DNA of 64,000 nt from Vallitalea sp. (lineage in GTDB: Bacteria; Bacillota; Clostridia; Lachnospirales; Vallitaleaceae), in contig NZ_JAOARO010000057.1 in NCBI RefSeq assembly GCF_025211055.1, positions 1 to 64,000 of the forward strand, in the 5' to 3' direction. A program made the translations under genes and the position numbers. The notes under the pieces are model-generated. The model saw nothing but the letters and a program-made list of their open reading frames with translations, was not told where the DNA came from and searched no databases. Positions 37,320 to 46,927 of the stretch are shown here, one piece after another (within the stretch, counting starts at the first letter, position 1; the number at the start of each line of letters is the position of its first letter).

Positions 37320-37605
37320 CTAATTTTTGTGTATTTTCTTCATATATTTTTCCTTTAATTAATTATTATATTTTGGTTTAATTATTAATAGTTTTAAATA
37401 TTTATATTAAAGCTGCAGCATTAATAACAATTTAATAAATACACTTTATGTTATAATTTAAATATAAATTTAGGTACTTTTATTAATTATACTATTATTT
37501 TGTCAATATTTCAATTGTATTATCTATTTTTTTAATTTATCGACAAATATTTCAATATTATATTATTAGTAGATAATAGACTTGTATAAATTGTGAATAA
37601 TTAGT

Positions 37606-37907
37606 CTATACCCTTAAAAAAATTATGGAGGATTTAGATTTTTCTAGTTTAACAGCTAGATATTCAACTAAGGGAAGAAAGGCTATATCCTATTATAATG
37701 TATGCTGTATTGCTTTATGCAAATATCTTCAAAGATTACATGAAGAAAGATATAAAAGGAAATGATAAATTCAGACGATTTAATTATCGCACTTTAGAAA
37801 AAGTATATAAAGAATTTATGCTCTACACAATGGCAAGAAATCTAAATAAATATCATCGTTTTATAATGGGTAAGATTCAAAAATTTGAAGGTAAAACAGT
37901 AGCATAG
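37606..37907 (+). pseudogene. IS1182-type transposase remnant
   Basis: The first part reads LKKIMEDLDFSSLTARYSTK then GRKA, continues after a one-base frameshift as PIIMYAVLLYANIFKDYMKK, and then jumps to a C-terminal piece RFNYRTLEKVYKEFMLYTMA then RNLNKYHRF. These are the beginning and end of an IS1182-family DDE transposase. The whole catalytic middle is missing. A hairpin (37992-38040) and a terminal-repeat-like sequence (38068-38089) follow in the same orientation. Confidence 0.75.
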
Positions 37908-37991
37908 TAAAAAGGTTATCTAAAATAATGGGTAGCTTTTATTGTGATGCGTAAAAATATTTTTAGAGAGAATAAAAAAAGACAAAAAATA

Positions 37992-38040
37992 AAACCCATA
38001 AATTTCATTATCGATTTTAGATTTTGATTTTTATGGGTTT
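37992..38040 (+). terminator. hairpin after transposase remnant
   Basis: AAACCCATAAA at 37992-38002 pairs with TTTATGGGTTT at 38030-38040 over a 27-base loop. It is probably the terminator of the former IS1182-type element. Confidence 0.55.
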
Positions 38041-38067
38041 GCTGTTTATTATTTAGAAGTATCGAAA

Positions 38068-38089
38068 AATGGTATTTTCCGACAGCCCC
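38068..38089 (+). repeat. IS1182-type terminal repeat, copy 1
   Basis: TTTTCCGACAGCCCC, the reverse complement of GGGGCTGTCGGAAAA, lies 160 bases after the transposase remnant. Matching copies occur near 45373-45388 and 51194-51208. The left end of this element is not found. Confidence 0.6.
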
Positions 38090-38123
38090 CTATTGTTTAT
38101 GTACTAATCAGTGCTATAGTTGT

Positions 38124-38591
38124 TTAGTTATTAATAAGATAACGCCAAGTTTCTGGACCTACTATACCGTCATTCTTAAGTTTAGGATATCTTTTTTGAA
38201 ATCTTATTACTGCATCTTCTGTTATTTCATCAAAATCACCATCTTCTTTTATACCTAATTGGCATTGAAGTGCTCTTACAGCATTACTCTCTTCACCCCT
38301 TTGTAACGTTACTATTAATTTTAGCCAAGTTTTTTCTCCTACTATACCATCTCTTTTTAATCCTCTTGCTGTTTGGAATCCTTTGATATTTCCCTCTGTT
38401 CTTTTACCATAATCACCATCAACTGTTATTCTATATCCTTTAGATTTTAAAAGATATTGAATAGTTTTTACATCAGTTCCCCTATCTCCTTTTTTTACAA
38501 CTTTCCAAGAAGCTGCATTAATTAAAACGCTACTTGATAATACAGTAACTAAAACTAAAAGTGTACAAATTAATCTTTTCTTTTTTTTCAT
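38124..38591 (-). CDS. secreted protein with two peptidoglycan-binding domains
   Basis: Protein of 155 residues: a signal peptide (about 1-26, ending SSSVLINAA), then two PG_binding_1 repeats at about 30-90 (KGDRGTDVKTIQYLLKSKGY ... DGIVGEKTWLKL) and 95-155 (EESNAVRALQCQLG ... DGIVGPETWRYL). There is no catalytic domain, so it may be a wall-binding module or the remainder of a larger hydrolase. It has an intact start with AGGAGG and stands alone. Confidence 0.85.
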   Translation of the reverse strand: MKKKKRLICTLLVLVTVLSSSVLINAASWKVVKKGDRGTDVKTIQYLLKSKGYRITVDGDYGKRTEGNIKGFQTARGLKRDGIVGEKTWLKLIVTLQRGEESNAVRALQCQLGIKEDGDFDEITEDAVIRFQKRYPKLKNDGIVGPETWRYLINN

Positions 38592-38992
38592 ATTAAATTC
38601 CTCCTTGTATTAAATAAATTTATATACTAATTATTTTACTCTTTGCCCAATAAAAAGTCTGTCAATTATTAGCACTAAAATGCGCAAAAAAGGACAAGCT
38701 TTTAACTTGTCTCTTAAATAATGCTTTAATATATATTTTTTCCTATTTATGCGGATGAAAGTATTAATATAATATCAATAATAAATATTCTAAATATCAA
38801 CAACAGCCTTATACTAGCTAGTAGATGTATAAATATTATAGTGTAGTGACTTCAAATTATTCTTAGAATCAACCTAAATGTATTCATGCTTTCTATACAC
38901 CTACGACCGTCTTGTACAGTATACATTATTTCATTATATTAAGGAATATTTTTCATGAATAAGTCTGATATATAGTTATTACCAGTTATACA
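38592..38992. other. gene-poor stretch
   Basis: No gene is supported. It includes a small AAAAGGACAAGCTTTTAACT-type repeat near 38688-38708 and otherwise AT-rich sequence leading into the sigma-factor remnant. Confidence 0.4.
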
Positions 38993-39082
38993 TTACCTAC
39001 TTCCATTAAACTCCTTATACAACTTACTAAGAGCCTTCTTCTCAATTCTAGAAACATACCCTACTGTCAAGGAAGGGCTAAA
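38993..39082 (-). pseudogene. 3' end of a sigma-K-like gene joined to an attachment-like repeat, copy 1
   Basis: On the minus strand the end reads GYVSRIEKKALSKLYKEFNG then SR and a stop. This is the C-terminal helix of region 4.2 of sporulation sigma factors of the sigma-E/sigma-K type. Directly before it, the sequence changes to a non-sigma sequence, TTTTTTAGCCCTTCC then TTGACAGTAGGG. The same junction occurs at 51404-51495, and the repeat alone occurs near 44574-44606. Confidence 0.6.
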
Positions 39083-39293
39083 AAATATTAGTGTAAATAT
39101 TTCTGTATTCCCTAAAAATTTTATTTACCAAGGTACTATTGTTACCGTCTATAATTTTCACATCTAACATATTAATGTAGCAAGATTAAAAAAATCCCAC
39201 CCCATTCTTCATTACAGTTTATTCAGAAGTTTTACCACAAGCAAAGCTTTATTTCTTACTAGATTTTATATACAAATTCATTCTTTTTATAAC

Positions 39294-39806
39294 TTATAGA
39301 CATATTTGGTATTGAATTATATACTTTCCTAATTCATCATCAAAGATTTTTTCTTTATAAACCCCTTGATTTTTTTCAATAACACGTATAGACGCTTTAT
39401 TATCTTTATCACAAGTTAAAAGTACTTTTCGTATTCCAAGTTTATGGGCTTCAACTAAACCAAATTCTAACAGTTTAGTTCCATAGCCTTTTTTTCTACA
39501 AGTAGATTTCACTTCATATCCAATATGCCCAAGCTTCATTAAATAATCATTATTAACACGATGTCGTATCCTAATAACCCCAACTACTTCTTCGTATTCA
39601 TTAATTAACCAGAAACTACTACATGGTACCCATTTCGCTGGAAGATTAATACCTCTACTTTCATTTATAATATTCTGGAGATATTTATCAAAATTTTTTT
39701 CGGCTTCTTTATAAAGTTCATATGACTCATATCCTGTCATTTTAACATCAGTAATAAATTTTAAAAACGATTCTTTATAACTTATTGTAGGTTCTATTAA
39801 CTTCAT
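39294..39806 (-). CDS. GNAT family N-acetyltransferase
   Basis: About 170 residues. The acetyl-CoA loop is GYEVKSTCRKKGYGTKLLEF near residues 97-116, preceded by VVGVIRIRHRVN and followed by LGIRKVLLTCDKDNKASIRV and IEKNQGVY. The substrate is unknown. The ATG at 39806 is preferred because the GTG two codons upstream is too close to the GAGAGG site. It overlaps the end of the NRPS gene, so it is probably co-expressed and may have been a tailoring or self-protection gene, but that is inference. Confidence 0.85.
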   Translation of the reverse strand: MKLIEPTISYKESFLKFITDVKMTGYESYELYKEAEKNFDKYLQNIINESRGINLPAKWVPCSSFWLINEYEEVVGVIRIRHRVNNDYLMKLGHIGYEVKSTCRKKGYGTKLLEFGLVEAHKLGIRKVLLTCDKDNKASIRVIEKNQGVYKEKIFDDELGKYIIQYQICL

Positions 39807-42800
39807 TTTCACATATCCTCTCTTTCTTGTGAGTAAAATTTAATATATCTCTAACGGACTTTTTAAATAGTTCTGTCAATCTTATTATGGTTTCTCTTTT
39901 ATATTCAAAAGTATTATAAAAGAAATTAAGTTCAAATTTACCTTCAATTATAGACCCAATAACTTCTAGAGAATAAGGTCGTACTAACTCATCACTAATA
40001 TTCCTTTTAATTTTGAAATCAGGTTCCACAAATTTATCACTATACCTATTATCACTATGACCTAGCTCACCTAAATAGTTAAAACCTATTTCAGGATTCA
40101 AATAATAATTTAATTCTTTCTTTAAATACAAAGGTGTTATGTATTTTAGAATTCCATAACCAATACCATTATCTGGGACTGTGTCTAAAATATTCTCAAC
40201 AACTTTTATTATATGACTCATGTTATTTGTTTTAGGTAGTTCCAAAATAACTGGAAATAAATTAGTGAAAAATCCAATTGTTCTACTTAAATTAATATCA
40301 TTAAAAATTTCTTCTCTCCCATGGCCTTCAAATTCTATACAAATTGTTTGTAATTTTTTCCATTCTTTTAATGCTAATCCAAATGCAGTAAGTAGTATAG
40401 TTTTTATATTAGATTGATAAAACTGAGAAGAATCTTCTATGATTTGCCTTGTAGTCTTACGCTCAAAAGTTATAGTCACTAACCTAATATTCTTTTTGCG
40501 TCTCATATCTTTCTTAATTTGATAATCCTTTGGTAATATATCTATCTTCTGTTCAAGTATATTTCCCCAGTATTTTTTTTCATCTAATAATTTAGTGCTA
40601 ACTGAATATTCCTTTATTTTATCCATCCATTTCTTAAATGAAGTAGTCTTTTTGGGTAGTTGTATCTTTTGACATTGTTCGATTTGTGTATAGATAGCTA
40701 TAAAGTCTTCAATTAATATCTTCCATGATACAACATCTGCAACCAAATGGCTTATAGTAATAAATAAATATTCATAATTATTAGTCTGTTCTCTGAATAA
40801 AACCACTCTTACCAAGGGACCACTTTTCAAATCCATAAGATGTTTACCGTCCATCTCAAATTGAACTCTTTTTTGAAACTCTTCATCCGTATCGGTTAAA
40901 TACTCTATTATTTCAAAATCATATAGATTTTCTTCTAATCCTCTATTTTTTATTTTTGTCTTACCTTCAGAGAAATCAAAGCTAGCTCGCAGATAATCGT
41001 GATGTTCTATAATTTTTTTAATGGTTTCATCTACAATCTTTGGTTTAAATCCATCTTTCTTACATACCATATCAGATAAATTAAAATGATTAATATTATG
41101 TACGTCATATTCAATTAGCATTCTTTGAATTGGATTTATAACTACCTCACCTATTACTAACCCCTGCTCATCTTTTATTTTATCTTCCGTAACAATGTAT
41201 TTACTAAACTCTTTGATCGTTGGATGGAGAAATATATCATTATAGTTAGCTTTTAAATTTAATTTACTCATTTCAGCGTAGATTGCAATAGCTTTTATTG
41301 AATCACCACCAATATATTGAAAGTTATCATTAATACCCAAAGATTTTTTTCCTAAAACTTTTTCCCATATACTAACCAATTGCTTCTGTAATTCTGTTTT
41401 AGCTATTTCATGTTCCACATCTAATTTAATTTTGATAGCATTTAATTGGTGTACATTAACTTTTCCAGTTAATGTTAATGGTATCTTATCAATGTTTACA
41501 ATGTAAGTTGGAATCATATAATTCGGAAGTATTTTTGCAAGGAATTCTCTAATCCCCAGTTCATTTACTTTATTACCTACTTTAATGAAAGCACAAAGAA
41601 ATTTCTCTCCTTCTACTTTACGTTTTATCACAATAGCTTCTTTTATTTGGGGATGCTTTAAAAGATTACTCTCAATCTCTCCTAATTCTATCCGATAACC
41701 GTTCAGGCTTATTTGATTGTCAACCCTTCCACAGAATTCTATTAATCCATCAGGAGTCATTCTTGCCAAATCACCCGTTTTATACATTCTTCTATTTTTT
41801 AAAAATGGATTCTTCAGAAATCTTTCCCTTGTCAATTCATCAAGATTCAAATAACCTCTTCCAACGCCTTCTCCTGAAATATAGATTTCACCCACTACAT
41901 CATATGGTACAGGTTCTAAATTGTCATCTAATACATATATTTCCGTATTATATATAGGCGTTCCTATAGACACTGTTCTTTTATTACATTTCTTAGGATT
42001 AAATATATAATCCATACATCCTACAACTGTCTCAGTTGGTCCATACTCATTATGGATTTCTATATTTTGGCCAAAATTATTATAAATATCCTTAGCTAAC
42101 TGAGTTTCTAATTCTTCTCCTCCGACAATTATTCTTTTAAGTTTTGAATTTAGTGTTTTAAAATCTCTAATGAGCTTTAAATGCGAAGGTGTAAGCTTTA
42201 TTATATTTACACGATTTTCTTCTATTATTTTCTTCACCAGATTCTCATATTGCTCTCCTTTATATATAATTATTTTATTTCCTGTTATTAAAGGTGTAAA
42301 AATAGAGGTTACAGTTAAATCAAATGAAATAGACGTATATAAGGGGAATGTAATACTTTCATTTTTTACATATTGATCTGCCGCATACCAAATATAATTT
42401 CGTAATCCACAATGTTCAATCATAGTACCTTTCGGATTACCAGTTGTTCCAGAGGTATATATAATATAAGCTAAATCCTGTGGATTTGTATCTATATTTA
42501 AGTTACTATCTTTATCAACATAAGATTTTTCATCATCTAATCTTATTACCACTTTATTTCTTTCAGATAATAAATCCATTTGTTTGTTAGTTAGAACTAC
42601 ATCACAATTACAATCTTTCAATATATATGGAATTCGATTATAATATAAAGGGTCTATGGGTAAATAAGCAGCACCTGCTTTTAATATACCTAATATTCCA
42701 ATTATAGTCTCTATACTGTTTTCCATAATAATACAAACAATAGAATTTGCTTTTACGCCTTTATCTCTTAACAACCTAGCCAATTGATTAGCTTTACTAT

Positions 42801-43128
42801 TTAAAATATGGTTTGTTATTTGTCTACCATTATCTTCAATAATAATCTTATTAGGCGATTCGTTTACTTGCTCTTCAAAAAGTTGATGTACTAATTTATT
42901 CTTAGGTAATTTCTTCTTTGTATTATTAAATTTATATAATATATTATTAATTTCATTTTCATCAATAAGTTTTAATTCATTAATATTAATTGAAATATTA
43001 TTTAAAATGTTTTTAGTTATCCTTTCAAAATATATTGCCATTCTTTCTATTACTTTTTTTTCAATAAAAATACTATGATTGAAATAAAGAATAATTTTAT
43101 CATTGATTTTTTTGTACCTAATCATCAT
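39775..43128 (-). CDS. truncated NRPS module: C-end, A (Asn-like), T, E
   Basis: Protein of 1117 residues. Residues 1-55 are only the last part of a condensation domain. An adenylation domain follows (about 75-585; IIYTSGTTGNPKGTMIEH near 222-239, NEYGPTETVVG), then a carrier domain with the pantetheine serine in YIGGDSIKAIAI near 606, and an epimerisation domain (about 645-1100; SHLVADVVSWKIL, EGHGREE, RTIGFFTNLFPV, GIGYGILKY, NYLGELG). My hand alignment of the A-domain pocket reads D-L-T-K-I-G-E-V-G-K, very close to the asparagine code. The first His of the epimerase HHxxxD motif is Ser; the second, catalytic His is kept. No thioesterase or following module is present. Confidence 0.88.
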   Translation of the reverse strand: MMIRYKKINDKIILYFNHSIFIEKKVIERMAIYFERITKNILNNISININELKLIDENEINNILYKFNNTKKKLPKNKLVHQLFEEQVNESPNKIIIEDNGRQITNHILNSKANQLARLLRDKGVKANSIVCIIMENSIETIIGILGILKAGAAYLPIDPLYYNRIPYILKDCNCDVVLTNKQMDLLSERNKVVIRLDDEKSYVDKDSNLNIDTNPQDLAYIIYTSGTTGNPKGTMIEHCGLRNYIWYAADQYVKNESITFPLYTSISFDLTVTSIFTPLITGNKIIIYKGEQYENLVKKIIEENRVNIIKLTPSHLKLIRDFKTLNSKLKRIIVGGEELETQLAKDIYNNFGQNIEIHNEYGPTETVVGCMDYIFNPKKCNKRTVSIGTPIYNTEIYVLDDNLEPVPYDVVGEIYISGEGVGRGYLNLDELTRERFLKNPFLKNRRMYKTGDLARMTPDGLIEFCGRVDNQISLNGYRIELGEIESNLLKHPQIKEAIVIKRKVEGEKFLCAFIKVGNKVNELGIREFLAKILPNYMIPTYIVNIDKIPLTLTGKVNVHQLNAIKIKLDVEHEIAKTELQKQLVSIWEKVLGKKSLGINDNFQYIGGDSIKAIAIYAEMSKLNLKANYNDIFLHPTIKEFSKYIVTEDKIKDEQGLVIGEVVINPIQRMLIEYDVHNINHFNLSDMVCKKDGFKPKIVDETIKKIIEHHDYLRASFDFSEGKTKIKNRGLEENLYDFEIIEYLTDTDEEFQKRVQFEMDGKHLMDLKSGPLVRVVLFREQTNNYEYLFITISHLVADVVSWKILIEDFIAIYTQIEQCQKIQLPKKTTSFKKWMDKIKEYSVSTKLLDEKKYWGNILEQKIDILPKDYQIKKDMRRKKNIRLVTITFERKTTRQIIEDSSQFYQSNIKTILLTAFGLALKEWKKLQTICIEFEGHGREEIFNDINLSRTIGFFTNLFPVILELPKTNNMSHIIKVVENILDTVPDNGIGYGILKYITPLYLKKELNYYLNPEIGFNYLGELGHSDNRYSDKFVEPDFKIKRNISDELVRPYSLEVIGSIIEGKFELNFFYNTFEYKRETIIRLTELFKKSVRDILNFTHKKERICENEVNRTYNKL

Positions 43129-43301
43129 CTTATAATTATCTTTTTGTATGTTCTCAAGATTTCATAAAAACCCTCTTGTATTCTACTACCTCTTCCTTTA
43201 AGTACCACTGGATATAATCTAATATTAGATTGCAAATACTTCTTCCATTTAAAGTATATAACCTCGGATACTCCTGCATAAGGCAAACAAAATAATATCA
43301 T
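43125..43301 (-). pseudogene. truncated type II thioesterase, N-terminal part
   Basis: Reads MILFCLPYAGVSEVIYFKWK, then KYLQSNIRLYPVVLKGRGSR and IQEGFYEIL, 58 codons with a good AAAGGAG site. This is the first beta-alpha part of a type II thioesterase such as those in NRPS clusters. The catalytic serine, aspartate and histidine are missing. Its stop overlaps the NRPS start (ATGA). The join from thioesterase to condensation-domain end indicates an internal deletion that removed the rest of both. Confidence 0.7.
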
Positions 43302-43470
43302 TGTTCAAACTCCTTTACGGATTTTTTATAAGATATAATAATTTATTTTTATTAAATAATGCATATATATTTTAATTACATTCTAAAAAACAATTATTCA
43401 GTAAAACCTCTATGCTACCACGCATTTTTTATTATCATCATTTCTTTGAGTCACTAAACACTGTATCTAC

Positions 43471-43529
43471 CTCTCTTCTTTCAAATGGTTCTACATGAAT
43501 ATCACTTGCTCTATACCGAACTACCTGTT
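43471..43529 (-). pseudogene. GspE/PilB ATPase fragment
   Basis: About 20 codons on the minus strand read QVVRYRASDIHVEPFERRE, which matches the RASDIHIEPFE motif of type II secretion and type IV pilus ATPases. Both sides are broken by stops and frameshifts. Nearby sequence (43530-43860) contains only decayed reading frames. Confidence 0.45.
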
Positions 43530-43941
43530 TAATTATTCATCCTTTTATTCTTCCTTATCTATTTTATTATTCCAAAAATCTATTTGATATTCTTGTTTTA
43601 TTATTCAATTACTACAATTGCCTGCTGTTGTTGTTTTCCTAATAGATATTATTAGCTTCTGCTATTTGATTATTGACGTTTAGTAGAAAAAATAATTTTT
43701 TACTATTAATAATGAACCATCACCTATTGCTATGTACAAATTATTATTTTTGTAACCTAACTGGCACTAAATGGTGTTTACGATATTTCTCCACTTTTCC
43801 ACCTTTTGCCTTTTGTACTATCTGTGGTTGCTGACTAACCCTATAAGATCTGTGATACTTACCCACTTAAAAGATGTGTATCACAAACACTATTACCATC
43901 ACTCTCTATAAGAAGCTCTTATCTCCTAGCTCCTTCTTCCA
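43530..43941. other. decayed sequence without an intact gene
   Basis: Several short open stretches on the minus strand (for example one reading KYRKHHLVPVRLQK near 43750-43800) are interrupted by stops. I cannot assign them. Confidence 0.4.
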
Positions 43942-44253
43942 TTACCTCTTTTGCTGCTCTTGGATATACTTCATTGCATCTTCGGTGATATTCACCCAAA
44001 ATACTCTACTCTCTTTGCTTCCTTGATTAGGATGTTTGTCAAATACCATCAAAGTACTTTTCCCTTTAAGATTCCTAAAAATTCGTGAAACAGTACGTTT
44101 ACACATAAATACGCATGATCTTGACAATACTACTCCTTCTATTATCTCAACTCTTTTATACTTACATAATTTCTTAAGGATCTTCCTCACATCTGCTTTT
44201 ACTTGACCATTCATTACTTTACGTCTGTACTTTAAAATAAACACGATATGATA
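43942..44253 (-). pseudogene. IS200/IS605-type TnpA remnant
   Basis: YHIVFILKYRRKVMNGQVKA, then DVRKILKKLCKY and VEIIEG, is the start of an IS200 TnpA; LKGKSTLMVFDKH is a later motif. A stop lies before the first tyrosine. The HUH metal site (DHVHML in intact enzymes) is scrambled to SRSCVFM, and another frame keeps a trace reading QDHAYL, so there is a frameshift. The enzyme cannot be active. Confidence 0.75.
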
Positions 44254-44573
44254 CTATCTTACCATAGCAGGCTTTTTATTAATATACGTAACAACTACTG
44301 CTTACTTTATTCTCCCCATCATAGGTATGAGATCAATATTTTATATTATATTAATAGTATAAATATATAGATTAATTTGTCAAGTCTTATTATAGATTTT
44401 TTTGTAATTTATACAGTTTTTATAACTTTATTTAATTTATTTATGTATTATTTGTAATTGTATGTATTACTATTTATCATCATTTATCTTTGATTTAATA
44501 GTTAAAGTTCTGTTGAATTTCATTACCAAAAAGCTTTAAATAGCTTTTCAAACACTTATTTCTAAATTATCAA
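44254..44573. other. gene-free AT-rich stretch
   Basis: No coding sequence is seen. It probably contains the left end of the IS200-type element and then AT-rich spacer. Confidence 0.4.
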
Positions 44574-44606
44574 AACATACCCTACTGTCAAGGTAGGGCT
44601 AAAAAA
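44574..44606 (-). repeat. attachment-like repeat without sigma remnant
   Basis: The third copy of the sequence found at the two sigma-K junctions (TTTTTTAGCCC, T/ACC, TTGACAGTAGGGTATGT on the minus strand). Here CCCTAC pairs with GTAGGG as a small hairpin, and the sequence after TATGTT is unrelated to a sigma gene. A serine recombinase remnant begins about 400 bases away. Confidence 0.6.
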
Positions 44607-44642
44607 AGATCCAGGCAAATAAATTAGCCTGAACCTTTTTGT

Positions 44643-44846
44643 CTAATTAACTCGTGATTCTATATATCTATCAATATCTTTAACAATATATCCATCTCCA
44701 GTCATATGGAGTATATCATAGAATTTTTTAATGTAATCAAATACCTCATTTTCATCAAAAATCGCTAAAGCGTCCTTACCAGTCATATTATGAACCTGTT
44801 TATAATTTTCAAGGCAAAATACTGTAAAATGAATTATTCTATCCAT
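44643..44846 (-). CDS. DUF3791 family protein
   Basis: Protein of 67 residues, MDRIIHFTVFCLENYKQVHN then MTGKDALAIFDENEVFDYI, ending HMTGDGYIVKDIDRYIESRV. This matches DUF3791, small proteins usually encoded beside a DUF3990 protein in a pair resembling a toxin-antitoxin or mobile-element cargo unit. No DUF3990 partner is visible. A GAGGTGAT site is intact, so the gene could still be expressed. Confidence 0.7.
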   Translation of the reverse strand: MDRIIHFTVFCLENYKQVHNMTGKDALAIFDENEVFDYIKKFYDILHMTGDGYIVKDIDRYIESRVN

Positions 44847-45006
44847 ATCTTATCACCTCATACTTGTGGAAAAGTTATCTTTCTTTATAATCAATAATGC
44901 TATATTCAACTTGAATTATCTTCATCTTCATATTATATTCAGCTCGTTAATAATTATTAACTATAGTATACCATATAATACCAGAGTACAACATCAATTA
45001 GGTATC

Positions 45007-45252
45007 CTAAAATATATCCTTAAAATTCCAAACAATACCCAACCGACCTCTATGATCTATCTCAATACAATCAATAAATCCATCAACCATTTCTCTATTA
45101 AGCTTCTCAAAAGGAGAGTATCTATTAAATTCTTTTGCTATAACCTCACTATCGTCTACATTAGATTGTAATACCTCCATATCCTGAGTAAGTGCTTTTA
45201 TCTTATCATCTATTATCGTTTCTTTTCTTTCATAAGTTCTCTTCTCTTTCAT
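45007..45252 (-). pseudogene. serine recombinase C-terminal remnant, copy 1
   Basis: Ends FEKLNREMVDGFIDCIEIDH then RGRLGIVWNFKDIF, the usual end of large serine recombinases (the part after the zinc ribbon and coiled coil). The frame starts with a short coiled-coil piece and lacks the catalytic N-terminal domain. A near-identical ending occurs on the opposite strand at 49205-49309. Confidence 0.7.
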
Positions 45253-45721
45253 AACTTTTTTTCATCTATCATGTTCTTAACACATTAGATCTCTTTTATT
45301 TTTTGACTGATACGGAATAATTACTAAAAAATCAATATAATTGAAAAGAGGTTGTGGAGAACAAAAATCACATTTTCCCGACAGCCCCTTATCAGATTAT
45401 TTGATTTAGTCACTAAGCCTTGTTATAAGGCATTTACAAATTTTATTACTCTGACCATATCGATTAATAAAATATTTCCTTCCAAGTTTGTGACCTAATC
45501 GGCTCTCTTAACTTAGTAAATCTTAGAAGCTCAATCACTTTCAAGTCGATTACCTAACCCCCTGTTTAAGATTAAATAATATAACCTATATTGCTCCAAA
45601 CTTGCTACTGGCTTCTCATGTTGTTGATTTAACCAGATAGGATTTTCATCTATTAAACTATATGCTTTTTCCTAGCCGCACCACAAAAAACTTTACAACT
45701 CCCTTAAATGTTTTGACACAA
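45253..45721. other. decayed region with IS1182-type end, copy 2
   Basis: TTTTCCCGACAGCCCC near 45373-45388 is another IS1182-type terminal repeat. Further right, a broken minus-strand frame reads NPIWLNQQHEKPVASLEQYR near 45580-45640; I do not recognise it. No intact gene is seen. Confidence 0.5.
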
Positions 45722-46927
45722 TTAGCTCAAAATATCCTTATAATTCATATATAAATCATAAAGATTTAGACTTTTTGCATTGCTTGAATCAGAAAGCCGA
45801 ATTAACAAATCATTTAATAGCTTAATTCGCTCCTCATGTTTTTCAAGCATCTCAACATTCTCGGGGTCTTTGTCCATATTTTTGCTTCTAAGCCCCAATA
45901 CTATTTTTTTACTTCGCTCAATTTGATATGTAATATTGTCACTTAGACTCTCCTTTGTAAGATTGTCTACATCAATTTCTGACACTAAATTATCAACTTG
46001 AGTTACTTCATATTCAACAAAATTATGAGCATAGTAAAAAACTTCATCGTCAGAATTAAGGAACTCTTGTTGACTTCTTTCAGAAATATTTAGTTTTTCT
46101 ACTTTAGAGGCAAAATCTTTCCTGTAAATAGTTTCTATACCATATGCATTTTTTTCCTCTGCGGTCATAGTTTCGGGATTCATTATTATACTTGTTTTCC
46201 CAGGACCACCAGCTTGAATGTTTCGATACGTTGTTCCTGCTTCTAATAGTTCATATCCAGGACCAATTAAGTAATAATTTGAGGACATTTGAACTGTCTC
46301 ATTTGGCTTGACATCAACTATAAACCAGAAAAATTGTCCTACATCTGATTCGTCAGAACTCCAATACCAATTTCTATATGCCCTATAAGGATCTGATATT
46401 TCGTCATCAGTAGTATTTACAAACGCACTTATTAACCCAATAATTGACCACGCATATGATGCACCAAGGTGATTGATTGCAGTAATTGCAAGACCAATCA
46501 CTCCATTTGCAACTGCACCATAATCTGGATTTGTGCCAGATTCCGGTGCAGAACCCAAGTATTCAGAACTACTATTTGTCCATACAGATGCGGCACTTTT
46601 ATTTGACGTTAAATTGACATCCATAGCCGCCACTCTTATCAAGTCTGCATCCGATCCACTTCTCCAGTCAGCTGAACCTGTCCCAGCAAATCTATAGTTG
46701 AAAGCCCATTTTTCTCTTGAAGAAGACCATTCTGCTCCCATATATGCAATTGAACTTGAAACATAAATGTCTGCCCATGACGGATAACCATATGCTGTAG
46801 TATCACTTTTTTCCGTTGAACGAATAATTGTATCTGAAACCGCAAAAGCATCCATTCTAAATGTACTAAACACTAAACTGCAAATAAGAACCATACTTAA
46901 AATACAATATTTTCTATTTGACTTCAT
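45722..46927 (-). CDS. secreted protein of unknown function with a hydrophobic core
   Basis: Protein of 401 residues with a signal peptide (about 1-29, ending DAFAV). The mature part begins with Ser/Tyr/Trp-rich sequence (YGYPSWADIYVSSSIAYMGA). A Gly/Ala-rich hydrophobic stretch at about 140-172 (YGAVANGVIGLAITAINHLG, then ASYAWSIIGLISAFV) could insert into a membrane. An acidic helical C-terminus follows. A bacteriocin-like or pore-forming role is possible but unproven. Its start overlaps the stop of the lipoprotein gene upstream, so both are one unit. Confidence 0.75.
   Translation of the reverse strand: MKSNRKYCILSMVLICSLVFSTFRMDAFAVSDTIIRSTEKSDTTAYGYPSWADIYVSSSIAYMGAEWSSSREKWAFNYRFAGTGSADWRSGSDADLIRVAAMDVNLTSNKSAASVWTNSSSEYLGSAPESGTNPDYGAVANGVIGLAITAINHLGASYAWSIIGLISAFVNTTDDEISDPYRAYRNWYWSSDESDVGQFFWFIVDVKPNETVQMSSNYYLIGPGYELLEAGTTYRNIQAGGPGKTSIIMNPETMTAEEKNAYGIETIYRKDFASKVEKLNISERSQQEFLNSDDEVFYYAHNFVEYEVTQVDNLVSEIDVDNLTKESLSDNITYQIERSKKIVLGLRSKNMDKDPENVEMLEKHEERIKLLNDLLIRLSDSSNAKSLNLYDLYMNYKDILS

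Noticed and set aside
44866..45171. Plus-strand frame of 101 codons
   Set aside because: It is antisense to the serine recombinase remnant and has no good start site.
45722..46927. Firm assignment as a bacteriocin
   Set aside because: The signal peptide, hydrophobic segment and lipoprotein partner fit, but no family motif is recognised, so it is kept as unknown.
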